Below the pieces are notes generated by a model, which saw only the letters and a list, made by a program, of their open reading frames with translations, was not told the DNA's origin and made no database searches. A DNA stretch of 64,000 bases from an uncultured Spirochaetales bacterium (lineage in GTDB: Bacteria; Spirochaetota; Spirochaetia; Sphaerochaetales; Sphaerochaetaceae): NCBI GenBank assembly GCA_944392695.1, contig CALXXN010000001.1, positions 62,001-126,000 of the forward strand. Reading direction: 5' to 3'. Below are positions 51,098 to 60,866 of this stretch, piece after piece. Positions within the stretch are counted from its first letter, which is position 1; each line of letters starts with the position of its first letter. The translations under genes were made by a program, and so were the position numbers.

Positions 51098-51103
51098 GGA
51101 CAT

Positions 51104-51132
51104 AGGATAAGGAAATGTGGTACTACGGACAA
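51104..51132 (-). promoter_or_regulatory. Promoter of the lipoprotein gene (leaderless-type)
   Basis: Minus strand: -35 TTGTCC (51127-51132), 17-nt spacer, -10 TATCCT (51104-51109). Six nt separate it from ATG 51097. It also decides the start, since ATG 51103 touches the -10 box. Confidence 0.55.
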
Positions 51133-51221
51133 GTAGGAAAACACTCCCCGCCCCCTGGGAGGAGGGCGTCAGGAGCCTTTCTTGGCACGTGGTCTACATC
51201 CCTCCCTGGAGACAATAACAA

Positions 51222-52031
51222 ATGAAACGCGCGCTGATCCTGTTAATTAGCATCACCTGCATCATCACCACGCTCTCAGCAAGGGACCTCCATCTCAAGG
51301 CTGATGTCCTCATCAACCAGGTGCGGCTCAGCTGGGACAAGGTCGATGATGCCACCTGGTACGATATATATGATGGTGAGGCCTTCATCACACGCCTGCC
51401 ATCTGAGCAGACTTCATACACGGTCGAACATCTCAGCCAGGATGCTGTGCACCGTATCGTTCTTGGAGCCAGGGATGGTGCGAATGCCACCCTTGATGCT
51501 GAAGCTGTAAGCGTCACCACGGCTTCTTATGAAGGGACCTATGTCTGGACGAATCCCACTGACGACGATAACAAGGGTCGTATGAAGGAGCTTGTCTACC
51601 ATGCCCGTCTCGTCGAAGACCGTGAGTATGGCCAATACATGGAGATTTCAATCGACGTCGACGGACGCCGTCTTGTGATTTTCCCCCTGCAGGGTTTCGA
51701 CGAGGGCTGGCCCTGGGTCGACACTGACAGTGGCAGCGATGTCGCGACAGCCTATCTTGCCAACTGTGCCAAGATGAACAGCCTGAACATCACTCCAAGC
51801 CGGTTCAGGACAGGTTCTGTGAGGATTTCCACTGACAGCGCCTTCAGCGAAGTCGTCTCCCATGCCATGGGCTTGGATATATCCACGACGACCTCTTTCA
51901 CCTTTGGTGCTGACGAGGAGGGTGCCTGGCTCGACCTCTCTGTCGATGGGCCAGGTGTCGTCCGCATGGCGCTATTCGACAACCCACTCTCTCCTGATGA
52001 CCCGCATACATTCCGGCTCAGGCGGATCTGA
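51222..52031 (+). CDS. Secreted protein with fibronectin-III-like region, unknown
   Basis: 269 residues. Signal peptide at residues 1-20 (MKRALILL core, cleavage near LSA-R). Residues about 25-95 resemble a fibronectin-III-type module (VRLSWDKVDDATWYDIYD then YTVEHLSQDAVHRIVLGARD), where sugar- or protein-binding domains are common. The C-terminal ~150 residues are beta-rich and unassigned. GGAG lies 10 nt before the ATG. It is divergent from the lipoprotein gene; 52032 onward holds a long dyad before topA. Confidence 0.62.
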   Translation: MKRALILLISITCIITTLSARDLHLKADVLINQVRLSWDKVDDATWYDIYDGEAFITRLPSEQTSYTVEHLSQDAVHRIVLGARDGANATLDAEAVSVTTASYEGTYVWTNPTDDDNKGRMKELVYHARLVEDREYGQYMEISIDVDGRRLVIFPLQGFDEGWPWVDTDSGSDVATAYLANCAKMNSLNITPSRFRTGSVRISTDSAFSEVVSHAMGLDISTTTSFTFGADEEGAWLDLSVDGPGVVRMALFDNPLSPDDPHTFRLRRI

Positions 52032-52033
52032 TC

Positions 52034-52065
52034 CCTTATTAATCACTATATAGTGAATAATAAGG
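52034..52065. repeat. 32-bp AT-rich palindrome between the secreted gene and topA
   Basis: CCTTATT-AAT-CACTATATAGTG-AAT-AATAAGG: a 12-bp perfect core palindrome (52044-52055) with outer 7-bp arms, and only the two AAT trinucleotides breaking the symmetry. It begins three bases after the secreted-gene stop. It could end the upstream transcript or bind a dimeric regulator upstream of topA. Confidence 0.65.
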
Positions 52066-52090
52066 CCCTGTGTGGCTTGCTTTGATGCGC

Positions 52091-52120
52091 TTGACAAGTG
52101 ACATGCTTCCTCATTATCTA
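52091..52120 (+). promoter_or_regulatory. Promoter of topA
   Basis: Consensus -35 TTGACA (52091-52096). The -10 region lies in CATTATCTA (52112-52120): TTATCT at a 17-nt spacing is the variant also seen for mrp. AAGGA precedes the ATG at 52146. Confidence 0.5.
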
Positions 52121-52145
52121 TCTTGCCGAAGAAGGAATCAGGATA

Positions 52146-55139
52146 ATGAGCAAAGAGAAGAAGACCCTTGTGATAGTGGAGTCTCCAACGAAGGCGGAGA
52201 CGATCAAGCGATATCTTCCTGATGGTTATACGGTCATGGCCAGCAAGGGCCATGTCCGGGACCTGCCAGAGGACCGCCTCGGCATAGACATAGTCAAGGG
52301 CTTCCAACCTGAGTATGTCATAACAGAGGGCAAGGAGAAGCTGATCGGGGACCTTAAGCGCAAACTGAAGGATTCCGATGAGCTCCTGCTTGCGACTGAT
52401 GAGGACCGTGAGGGTGAGTCGATATCCTGGCATCTCAGTGAGCTGCTCAAACCGCAGGTGCCCACGCGCCGCATGGTCTTCCATGAGATCACCCGCCAGG
52501 CTGTCAGCGAGGCCCTTTCTGGTGGCCGTGAGTTGGACATGAATCTTGTGAAGGCCCAGGAGGACAGGCGTATCATCGACCGTCTCTATGGGTATGAGGT
52601 CTCGCCCGTGCTATGGAGGAAGCTGTCCAATAAGAAGCTCTCCGGAGGACGGGTCCAGTCCGTCGGACTGCGCTTCATCGTCGAGAAGGAACTCGACCGC
52701 TTGACATATAAGACAAGTGAGTATCATGACATCAAGGCCTCTTTCGAACATCCTCTTGGTGCTTTCAGTGCGACACTTGAGAGCGTGGATGGACAGCGTG
52801 TCGCAACGGGCAAGGACTTCGACAGTGCGACAGGCGGCTTCAACAACAAGGCCCTGATCCTCGATGACGAGGCCTGCCGTGCGATCATCAGGCGCTGTGA
52901 TGATGGGGTTTACACCGTGTCATCTGCCGTCATGAAGCCTTCGACCTCATCTCCTCAGCCTCCTTTCACGACATCGACGCTCCAGCAGGCGGCCTCGAGC
53001 AGGCTGCACCTCTCATCACGTGAGACGATGCGCATCGCACAGTCCCTCTTCGAACATGGTTTCATAACATACATGAGGACTGACAGCGTCAACCTTTCTG
53101 ATGAGTGCATCCACGCATCCCGCGAGCAGATCGAGCGTGAGTTCGGTTCTGACTACCTCAATGCCAAGCCGCGCCACTTCGCCAACAAGAGCAAGAACGC
53201 ACAGGAGGCTCATGAGGCTATACGCCCTGCAGGTGACAGCTTCCGCCGTCCAGATGAAACGGGGTTGAAGGGCAAGGAACTCGCTCTTTACACCTTGATT
53301 TGGATGCGCACACTGGCTACGCAGATGGCCCCCGCCCGGAAGAGTACGACGACAATCAAGATAAGCAATGGCGGCTGCCTGTTCTCGTCTTCAGGTACCA
53401 TAGTCTTATTCCCTGGTTTCCTCAGGGTCTATGATGAGGATGAGAAGGATGATGGTGCCCGCCTTCCATCCCTCCAGGAAGGAGAGGTCCTTGGCAAGGC
53501 CGTGCTCAGCGCGAATGCCCATGTGACCACACCTCCGGCACGTTACACCGAGGCCAGCCTGATCCGTAAGCTCGAGGAGCAGGGCATAGGACGTCCGAGC
53601 ACCTATGCTACCATCATCTCGACATTGCTCGACAGGGGCTATGTCAGGGAAGCTGACCGCAGCATGATTCCGACCTTCACTGGTTTCGCGGTCAATGCAT
53701 GCATGGTTCAGGCCTTCCCCCAGCTGGTCGACTACTCCTACACCTCTGACATGGAGGATGAGCTTGACCGCATCGCCACTGGAAGCATGGACAGCCAGTC
53801 TTATCTTGAGAAGTTCTACAATGGGGATGCCAGTCACGAAGGCCTGTCTTCGATGATTGAGCGTGCGAAGGCCTCTTCTGAGGACTACAAGACAATCAGG
53901 TTCCCTCATTTCAGCGGCAAGGCCGTGCTCACTGATGGCCGTGATTGCACATACAGTGTGAAGGTCGGTCCTTATGGCGCCTATCTGGCCACTTCTCTTG
54001 CAAAGGAGGATGGCAAGCCTGTCCTGGTCAACATCCCTTCCTATGCCCTTCCAGGTACAATGGATGACGATGACATCTCAGCATTGATCGAGGAGGCCGT
54101 GATTGGTCATAAGGAGGGCTCTCCTGACGAAATCGTCCTCCGTCATGGCCAGCGTGGCGAGTATTGGCAGAAGGGTGACAAGACCTGTTCTGTACCACGT
54201 GGACGCCGCAAGGCTGATGATTACACGGTCCAGGAGATCGAGTACCTGCTTTCCCTTCCACGTGTCGTCGCAAAAGACGATGATGGCAATGAGGCCATGT
54301 TGAACAGCGGCCCCTATGGTTTCTACATCAATTACAAGGGGCAGAACCACAAGTGCTACAAGGTCCCATTCAACATGAGCGAAGATGAGGCCTGGGCCTT
54401 GATTGGACGCCGCAAGGAAGCTTCATCCAGTGCCATCCAATATGCTGACTACCAAGGCCGTCCGCTTTCGGTCAGACGTGGACGTTATGGCCTCTTCCTG
54501 AAGTGGGGTGATGAGAACATCCGTCTTCCCAAGAGGGAGGACCAGTCCTTCTCACAGGAGGAGCTTGAAGCGCTTTGCGATGCCGCTGCCCAGAAGAAGG
54601 ATGATGCGGACACCCCAAGCAAGGACGGCACTGTTGTCGCGAGCCTTGATGGGGCGCCGATCACAGTCCATTCTGGCCGTTATGGTGCCTTCCTGAAGTG
54701 GCAGGGGGCCAACTTCCGGATCAACAGCAAAGAGCCTGTGACTGCGGAGCTTGCAATCGCAAGCGTCAAGGCAGGCCTTGATAAGAAGAAGGGTGATGTG
54801 GTCCTCGGTGAACTCGATGGAGCGCCCGTCTCCCTTGCACATGGTCGTTACGGTGCCTATCTCAAGTGGAAGGGGTCCAACCACCGCCTGCCACGTGGCA
54901 TGGACGCTCCAAGTTTTGATGATGCCAAGCGGGTCCTCCAGGAGGAGGCCGAGGCCAGGAAGCAGAGTGATGTCGTCATTGGTGAGTATGAAGGCAAGCC
55001 TGTCCTGACCGCCCATGGCCGTTTCGGCTATTACCTGAAATGGGATGGTCGGAATATCGCCCTGGGGGCTGCCTACAAGAATGATGTCGCCTCGCTCACG
55101 CTCGAGGATGCCATCAAGGCCATAGAGAAGAAACGTTGA
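52146..55139 (+). CDS. topA: DNA topoisomerase I (type IA)
   Basis: 997 residues. Toprim domain: IVESPTKAETIKRYL near residue 10 and ATDEDREGESISWHL near 83 (metal-binding acidic triad). The catalytic Tyr309 lies in GFITYMRTDSVNLS. The C-terminal third has no Cys4 zinc fingers; instead there are about seven Toprim_Crpt-like repeats with the motif H-G-R-Y-G-x-x-L-K-W, the last four closely related. The enzyme relaxes negative supercoils. ATG 52146 is chosen over an in-frame TTG at 52098 by its AAGGA site and family N-terminus. A strong GC terminator follows. Confidence 0.95.
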   Translation: MSKEKKTLVIVESPTKAETIKRYLPDGYTVMASKGHVRDLPEDRLGIDIVKGFQPEYVITEGKEKLIGDLKRKLKDSDELLLATDEDREGESISWHLSELLKPQVPTRRMVFHEITRQAVSEALSGGRELDMNLVKAQEDRRIIDRLYGYEVSPVLWRKLSNKKLSGGRVQSVGLRFIVEKELDRLTYKTSEYHDIKASFEHPLGAFSATLESVDGQRVATGKDFDSATGGFNNKALILDDEACRAIIRRCDDGVYTVSSAVMKPSTSSPQPPFTTSTLQQAASSRLHLSSRETMRIAQSLFEHGFITYMRTDSVNLSDECIHASREQIEREFGSDYLNAKPRHFANKSKNAQEAHEAIRPAGDSFRRPDETGLKGKELALYTLIWMRTLATQMAPARKSTTTIKISNGGCLFSSSGTIVLFPGFLRVYDEDEKDDGARLPSLQEGEVLGKAVLSANAHVTTPPARYTEASLIRKLEEQGIGRPSTYATIISTLLDRGYVREADRSMIPTFTGFAVNACMVQAFPQLVDYSYTSDMEDELDRIATGSMDSQSYLEKFYNGDASHEGLSSMIERAKASSEDYKTIRFPHFSGKAVLTDGRDCTYSVKVGPYGAYLATSLAKEDGKPVLVNIPSYALPGTMDDDDISALIEEAVIGHKEGSPDEIVLRHGQRGEYWQKGDKTCSVPRGRRKADDYTVQEIEYLLSLPRVVAKDDDGNEAMLNSGPYGFYINYKGQNHKCYKVPFNMSEDEAWALIGRRKEASSSAIQYADYQGRPLSVRRGRYGLFLKWGDENIRLPKREDQSFSQEELEALCDAAAQKKDDADTPSKDGTVVASLDGAPITVHSGRYGAFLKWQGANFRINSKEPVTAELAIASVKAGLDKKKGDVVLGELDGAPVSLAHGRYGAYLKWKGSNHRLPRGMDAPSFDDAKRVLQEEAEARKQSDVVIGEYEGKPVLTAHGRFGYYLKWDGRNIALGAAYKNDVASLTLEDAIKAIEKKR

Positions 55140-55144
55140 CGACA

Positions 55145-55175
55145 GGGGGGGGGGAACCTCCCCCCTTCCAGTTTT
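55145..55175 (+). terminator. Terminator after topA
   Basis: A run of ten G followed by AA and CCTCCCCCC forms a GC hairpin, then TT-CCAGTTTT. It starts a few bases after the topA stop. Confidence 0.6.
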
Positions 55176-55192
55176 GCCGATGTCAGTGCTTG

Positions 55193-55224
55193 AAAAAGGA
55201 AGGCCCCTGTTTCCAGAGGCCTTC
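55193..55224 (-). terminator. Intrinsic terminator of the mglBAC operon
   Basis: GAAGGCC (55199-55205) pairs with GGCCTTC (55218-55224), with additional CTG/CAG pairing in the stem. On the minus strand it is followed by CTTTTT (55193-55198). It lies 24 bp after the mglC stop. Confidence 0.85.
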
Positions 55225-55247
55225 GGGAAGTTGATTGGTATGGACAA

Positions 55248-56921
55248 TCACTTCTTCTTGAGGTATTTGACGCTGTCGAGGGCGACAGAGGCGATGATGA
55301 TCGCACCCTTGAAGACGAACTGGAGGTTCGTATCAATGCCCAGGAAGGTCAGGCAGTATGTGAGGCCAGTGAATATGATGACACCTATGATGGCGCCACT
55401 GATCTTTCCGATACCGCCGTTGAATGAGATGCCGCCGACAACACAGGCTGCGATGGCATCTGTCTCATAACCCTGGCCAGTACCTGCGGAGGCGTTGGCG
55501 CGGAAGGCCTCGAGGAAGGCTCCACAGCCATAGAAGATGCCGGCCATGATGAAGACTCCCATCGTGACAGCGAAGACCGAGATGCCAGACACTGCGGCGG
55601 CTTCGCTGTTGCCACCAACTGCATACATGTTCTTTCCGAAGGTCGTCTTGTTCCAGATGAACCAGGCGACCACGCAGGCGATGACTGCTGGGATGATCAG
55701 CTTCGGGAAGGTTATGATCTGTCCTCCGACGACTCCAAGCGTCCATCGTCCTCCAATCAGGTCACGGATCCCGCTGTCGATGGAACCGGTAGGCGTACCA
55801 GAGGTTCCGAAGAAGAGGAGTCCGTAGATGATCAGCTGTGTCGACATCGTCGAGATGAAGGGATGGATCTTGAGTTTCGCAGTGAATACACCAGAGAAAC
55901 AGGCGAAGGCGACACAGAAGATGATTGACAGGCACAGCGCGATTACGACCCTGAGGCCCATCGGGATGGCGTCGAAGTTCCATGGCTCCATGCCAAAGAG
56001 GCTTACGATGTTGGTGCCACGGTGCAGGAGGAGTCCTGTCGTCACAGATCCGAGGGCGACCATGCGGCCTACACTGAGGTCGGTACCTGCAAGAAGGATC
56101 AGGCCTGCGACACCAAGCGCGTAGAACATCCTTGTCGAGCACTGCTCGAGGATTGTCAGGATGTTAGGCAATGAGAACAGCGTACCACGTCCTTGGAGCG
56201 GAGCCACGACGACACAGACGATGAAGAAGATGATGACTGCGATGTAGAGGCCATTGTTCAGGAAGAACGTGGAAAGCTTGAAGCGGTTGATGTAGTCCTT
56301 CCATTTGAGCTTCATGTCCTCGCTGAACTTGGTCTTGCCATTGCGAAGCGACCTGTTTGTCTGCACATGGTCGACATAGGCCTGGTTCTTGTTGGCCTTG
56401 GCCCTGTCGCAGGCAGTCGTCATCTGGCTCTTGGCATCAAAGAGGGCGGACTTCTTCTCGTACTTGATGGTATCGACTTCAGCCTTGCGCTCTTTAGGAT
56501 CAGAGATGTCCAGTGCTGCTATGCGGCGCTCGGTTTCAGCATTGATCTCATTGACCTTCTTCTTGTAATCATCCTTGAAGCGGGCAATGTTCGCATTCTC
56601 TTCTTCTTCGACTGCCTTCTCGACTTTCGTGGCGATGCTGTTGACGTAGCTGACCGCCTCTTTTGCCAGTGCGTCGATTTCGCTCTTATGGGCTGCGGCA
56701 TCAGATTTGGCGGCTTCAAGTTGCTTCTTGCAGTCGTCAATCATCTTGCTCTTGGTCTCCGAGGAGAGCATCTTGCTCTTCTTGGTGGCCGTTATCTGCT
56801 GTTTGAGCTCGCTGATCCTCGTCACACCAGTGCTGCGCAGTGAAGCAAGACGGACCAGGTAGTCCTGTACCTTCCTGTCTTCCCCGATGGCTGCCGGCGT
56901 GTTCTTGATTTCATTAGCCAT
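55248..56921 (-). CDS. mglC: Galactose/methyl-galactoside ABC permease MglC with large N-terminal extension
   Basis: 557 residues, against about 330-340 for ordinary MglC. Residues about 1-207 form a charged, Ala/Lys/Glu-rich segment with long predicted helices (ELKQQITATKKSKM, KVEKAVEEEENANIARFK) and no membrane helix. The permease follows (about 220-557), with GVAGLILLAGTDLSVGRMVAL, the EAA-like VVGGISFNGGIGK and IIASVALDSVKYLKKK end typical of this family. ATG 56921 is chosen by AAAGGAG; the farther ATG would add eight residues. Third gene of mglBAC. Confidence 0.9.
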   Translation of the reverse strand: MANEIKNTPAAIGEDRKVQDYLVRLASLRSTGVTRISELKQQITATKKSKMLSSETKSKMIDDCKKQLEAAKSDAAAHKSEIDALAKEAVSYVNSIATKVEKAVEEEENANIARFKDDYKKKVNEINAETERRIAALDISDPKERKAEVDTIKYEKKSALFDAKSQMTTACDRAKANKNQAYVDHVQTNRSLRNGKTKFSEDMKLKWKDYINRFKLSTFFLNNGLYIAVIIFFIVCVVVAPLQGRGTLFSLPNILTILEQCSTRMFYALGVAGLILLAGTDLSVGRMVALGSVTTGLLLHRGTNIVSLFGMEPWNFDAIPMGLRVVIALCLSIIFCVAFACFSGVFTAKLKIHPFISTMSTQLIIYGLLFFGTSGTPTGSIDSGIRDLIGGRWTLGVVGGQIITFPKLIIPAVIACVVAWFIWNKTTFGKNMYAVGGNSEAAAVSGISVFAVTMGVFIMAGIFYGCGAFLEAFRANASAGTGQGYETDAIAACVVGGISFNGGIGKISGAIIGVIIFTGLTYCLTFLGIDTNLQFVFKGAIIIASVALDSVKYLKKK

Positions 56922-56941
56922 TTCTCTCAACTCCTTTTTTA

Positions 56942-58435
56942 TCACAGGTACATCGCAGAAAGGCGTAAAAGCTCTTCCTGGTCTGTGTTCTTCGTCTCAA
57001 CGATGCCGGCGAGGCGGTGGTTGGACATGACAGCTATGCGGTTCGTGATACCAAGTATCTCGGGCATCTCGGACGAGACGACTATGATGGTCTTGCCGTT
57101 CTTCGCCATCTCTATGATCAGCTGGTAGATCTCATACTTGGCACCAACGTCGATACCCCTGGTTGGCTCGTCCATCAGGAAGACATTGGGTTCACGCTCC
57201 ATCCATTTGCCGATGATGACCTTCTGCTGGTTGCCACCAGAGAGGGCGGTGATCAGCTCATCGCATGAAACACACTTTGTGTTCATCTGCCTGATCTGGC
57301 GGTTGGCGGCCTCTGTCATCATGCGGTTGTTCAGGATGCCGTGTGACTTGTAGTTGTCAAGATTCGTGATGACGGTGTTGAACCGGATCGTATCCTTTCC
57401 AAACATGCCATTGAGCTTGCGCTCTTCTGTGACAAGGGCGAAGTCGTAATCCATGGCGTCCTTCGAGGAGCGGAAGCGCAGGAGCTTGCCATCGAGGATG
57501 ATACGGCCTGAGGCGATTGTACGTATGCCGAAGAGAGACTCCAGGAGCTCGCTGCGTCCGGCTCCTACCAGTCCATAGATGCCGAAGATCTCTCCTCTGC
57601 GCACCGTGAAGGAGATGTCTTCGAGCTTTGGTTCGAACTTTGTCGTCAGGTGGCTGACTTCCAGGTAATCACGTCCGGGGACGTTGTCGACATCAGGGAA
57701 CCTCTTGTCAAGTGAGCGGCCGACCATGGCGCTGATCAGCTCGTTCATGTTGGTCTCCTTCGTAGGCTTGGACATGATCATCTTGCCATCACGGAGGACG
57801 GCGACCTGGTCGCAGACCTCGAAGACCTCATCCATCTTGTGTGAGATGTAGATGAACGAGACCCCCTTCGCCTTCAGCTCGTTGACGATTGCGAAGAGCT
57901 TCTTGACCTCGCGTTCGGTCAGGGAGCTCGTCGGCTCGTCAAGTACGATGATTTTCGCGTTATAACTCACAGCCTTGGCGATTTCCACCATCTGGCGTTG
58001 TGAGACAGACATCGTCCTCATGATAGTCGTCGGGTTGACGTTCATGTTCAGTGATGCGAAGAGCTTGTTCGCCTCAGTCAGCATCCTGTTCTCATCAATG
58101 ACACCGGCCTTGGTCGGGTAGCGGCCTAGGAAGAGGTTGTCTGTGACAGAGCGGTCAAGGCACTGGTTGAGTTCCTGGTGCACCATTGCCACGCCGTTCT
58201 CCAACGCTTCCTTGGGGCTGTTGAAGTTGATAGGCCGTCCATCAAAGATGAACTGTCCCTCATCCTTTGCGTAGATTCCGAAGAGGCACTTCATCATCGT
58301 GGACTTTCCAGCACCGTTCTCCCCCATGAGGCCAAGTACGGAGCCCTTGTCCAGCGTCAGGTTGATGCCATCGAGGACCTTGTTCTTCGCGAAGGATTTG
58401 GATAGGTTCCTGATTTCCAGTATCGTGTTGTCCAT
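56942..58435 (-). CDS. mglA: Galactose/methyl-galactoside ABC transporter ATP-binding protein MglA
   Basis: 497 residues, two fused nucleotide-binding domains as in sugar CUT2 importers. First domain: Walker A GENGAGKST near residue 38 and VLDEPTSS near 165. Second domain: GLVGAGRSELL near 288, a degenerate Walker A, and LSGGNQQKV near 400, followed by FLMDEPTRGID. It powers uptake of galactose and beta-methyl-galactosides. Twenty bp separate its stop from the mglC start; the gap to mglB is about 170 bp with two hairpins. Confidence 0.95.
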   Translation of the reverse strand: MDNTILEIRNLSKSFAKNKVLDGINLTLDKGSVLGLMGENGAGKSTMMKCLFGIYAKDEGQFIFDGRPINFNSPKEALENGVAMVHQELNQCLDRSVTDNLFLGRYPTKAGVIDENRMLTEANKLFASLNMNVNPTTIMRTMSVSQRQMVEIAKAVSYNAKIIVLDEPTSSLTEREVKKLFAIVNELKAKGVSFIYISHKMDEVFEVCDQVAVLRDGKMIMSKPTKETNMNELISAMVGRSLDKRFPDVDNVPGRDYLEVSHLTTKFEPKLEDISFTVRRGEIFGIYGLVGAGRSELLESLFGIRTIASGRIILDGKLLRFRSSKDAMDYDFALVTEERKLNGMFGKDTIRFNTVITNLDNYKSHGILNNRMMTEAANRQIRQMNTKCVSCDELITALSGGNQQKVIIGKWMEREPNVFLMDEPTRGIDVGAKYEIYQLIIEMAKNGKTIIVVSSEMPEILGITNRIAVMSNHRLAGIVETKNTDQEELLRLSAMYL

Positions 58436-58464
58436 ACTTGCAATTCCTTCCCTTTATTCAAAAC

Positions 58465-58494
58465 AAGCATGCGAGCCATATGGCCCACATGCTT
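58465..58494 (-). repeat. Hairpin between mglB and mglA (first)
   Basis: AAGCATG (58465-58471) pairs with CATGCTT (58488-58494); GCC-ATAT-GGC lies inside. It is 29 nt before the mglA start. Such hairpins often stabilise the upstream binding-protein message. Confidence 0.55.
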
Positions 58495-58570
58495 GCCACT
58501 TCTGGCGCCTCCCATTGCCTTGCATGGAGAAGGCCTTCCACCCTGCCTCGCGGGGCGCGGGCGCCATGTC

Positions 58571-58589
58571 CCCGCCAATACATGGCGGG
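58571..58589 (-). repeat. Hairpin after mglB (second)
   Basis: CCCGCC (58571-58576) pairs with GGCGGG (58584-58589), 7-nt loop. It lies about 15 nt after the mglB stop. No T-tract, so it could attenuate or protect mRNA rather than end it. Confidence 0.5.
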
Positions 58590-58603
58590 AACAGTGATTG
58601 GGA

Positions 58604-60186
<1,583 letters not shown>

Positions 60187-60218
60187 GAAAGGTGGTCAGG
60201 TTTTCCCCGCCACCTTTC
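60187..60218 (-). terminator. Hairpin after the outer-membrane protein gene
   Basis: GAAAGGTGG (60187-60195) pairs with CCACCTTTC (60210-60218), 9 bp. On the minus strand CTTAAAT follows, so the T-run is poor. It sits about 24 bp after the stop. Confidence 0.5.
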
Positions 60219-60241
60219 ATGAAGCTTTAGTGTGGTGCTTA

Positions 60242-60817
60242 TCAATAAACGTATGCGAGTCCCACATAAGGTGAGGCGTAGACGCCTTTGACATCAACCT
60301 CGCCGCTCAGGCTGCCAATGGCCTGCTCTGCATGCAAAGGACCTCCGATCCTGGCTCCGACATCAAGTCGGAAATGGTCTGCGAAGGTGATGTCCAGCGC
60401 CACACGCCCATAGGCTCCAAGCGTATAGCGCTTCCAATTGTCATTGCTCATGTAGCGGAAGTCGACGCCAAGTCCGAGCTTCACTCCGAATGTGTCATCG
60501 AAGTGGAAGCGCCAGCCTGCACCTACATTGGCGAAGAAAGGTGTTTGTGGATTGGTTTCAGCGTAGTTGGAATCCACATCCACACCACCAATGCAGATGC
60601 CAAGACCTGCTCCATACTCAACACCGAAGCCCCCATCACGGCCAAAGTAGTCAGAACCACTGATGTTGATGGGGATTTCCCTTGTGCCTCTGTCGAAGTC
60701 AAAGTCCTCTGTGTTCCACTGGCAACCCACTGTGATGCCAATCTGGCCATCCATGGCGGAGAGAGGGGAAGCGAGGGCGATGGCGAGTACGAGGAAGGCC
60801 ATCAGCTTATTTTTCAT
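60242..60817 (-). CDS. Small outer-membrane beta-barrel protein, unknown
   Basis: 191 residues from ATG 60817 with AGGAGG upstream. Signal peptide (MKNKLMAFLVLAIALASPLSA). The mature portion is a run of short amphipathic strands rich in Gly and aromatics (GGFGVEYGAGLGICIGG, FGVKLGLGVDFRYM) and ends in YVY, an outer-membrane barrel end. It resembles OmpW-like or opacity-family barrels, and the protein at 20745. Role unknown. It follows the NUC1-type nuclease by 49 bp on the same strand. Confidence 0.7.
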   Translation of the reverse strand: MKNKLMAFLVLAIALASPLSAMDGQIGITVGCQWNTEDFDFDRGTREIPINISGSDYFGRDGGFGVEYGAGLGICIGGVDVDSNYAETNPQTPFFANVGAGWRFHFDDTFGVKLGLGVDFRYMSNDNWKRYTLGAYGRVALDITFADHFRLDVGARIGGPLHAEQAIGSLSGEVDVKGVYASPYVGLAYVY

Positions 60818-60866
60818 GGTATTCCAACCTCCTTGAGGCGTTGCCGCACACAAGTGCCAGCGAAAA

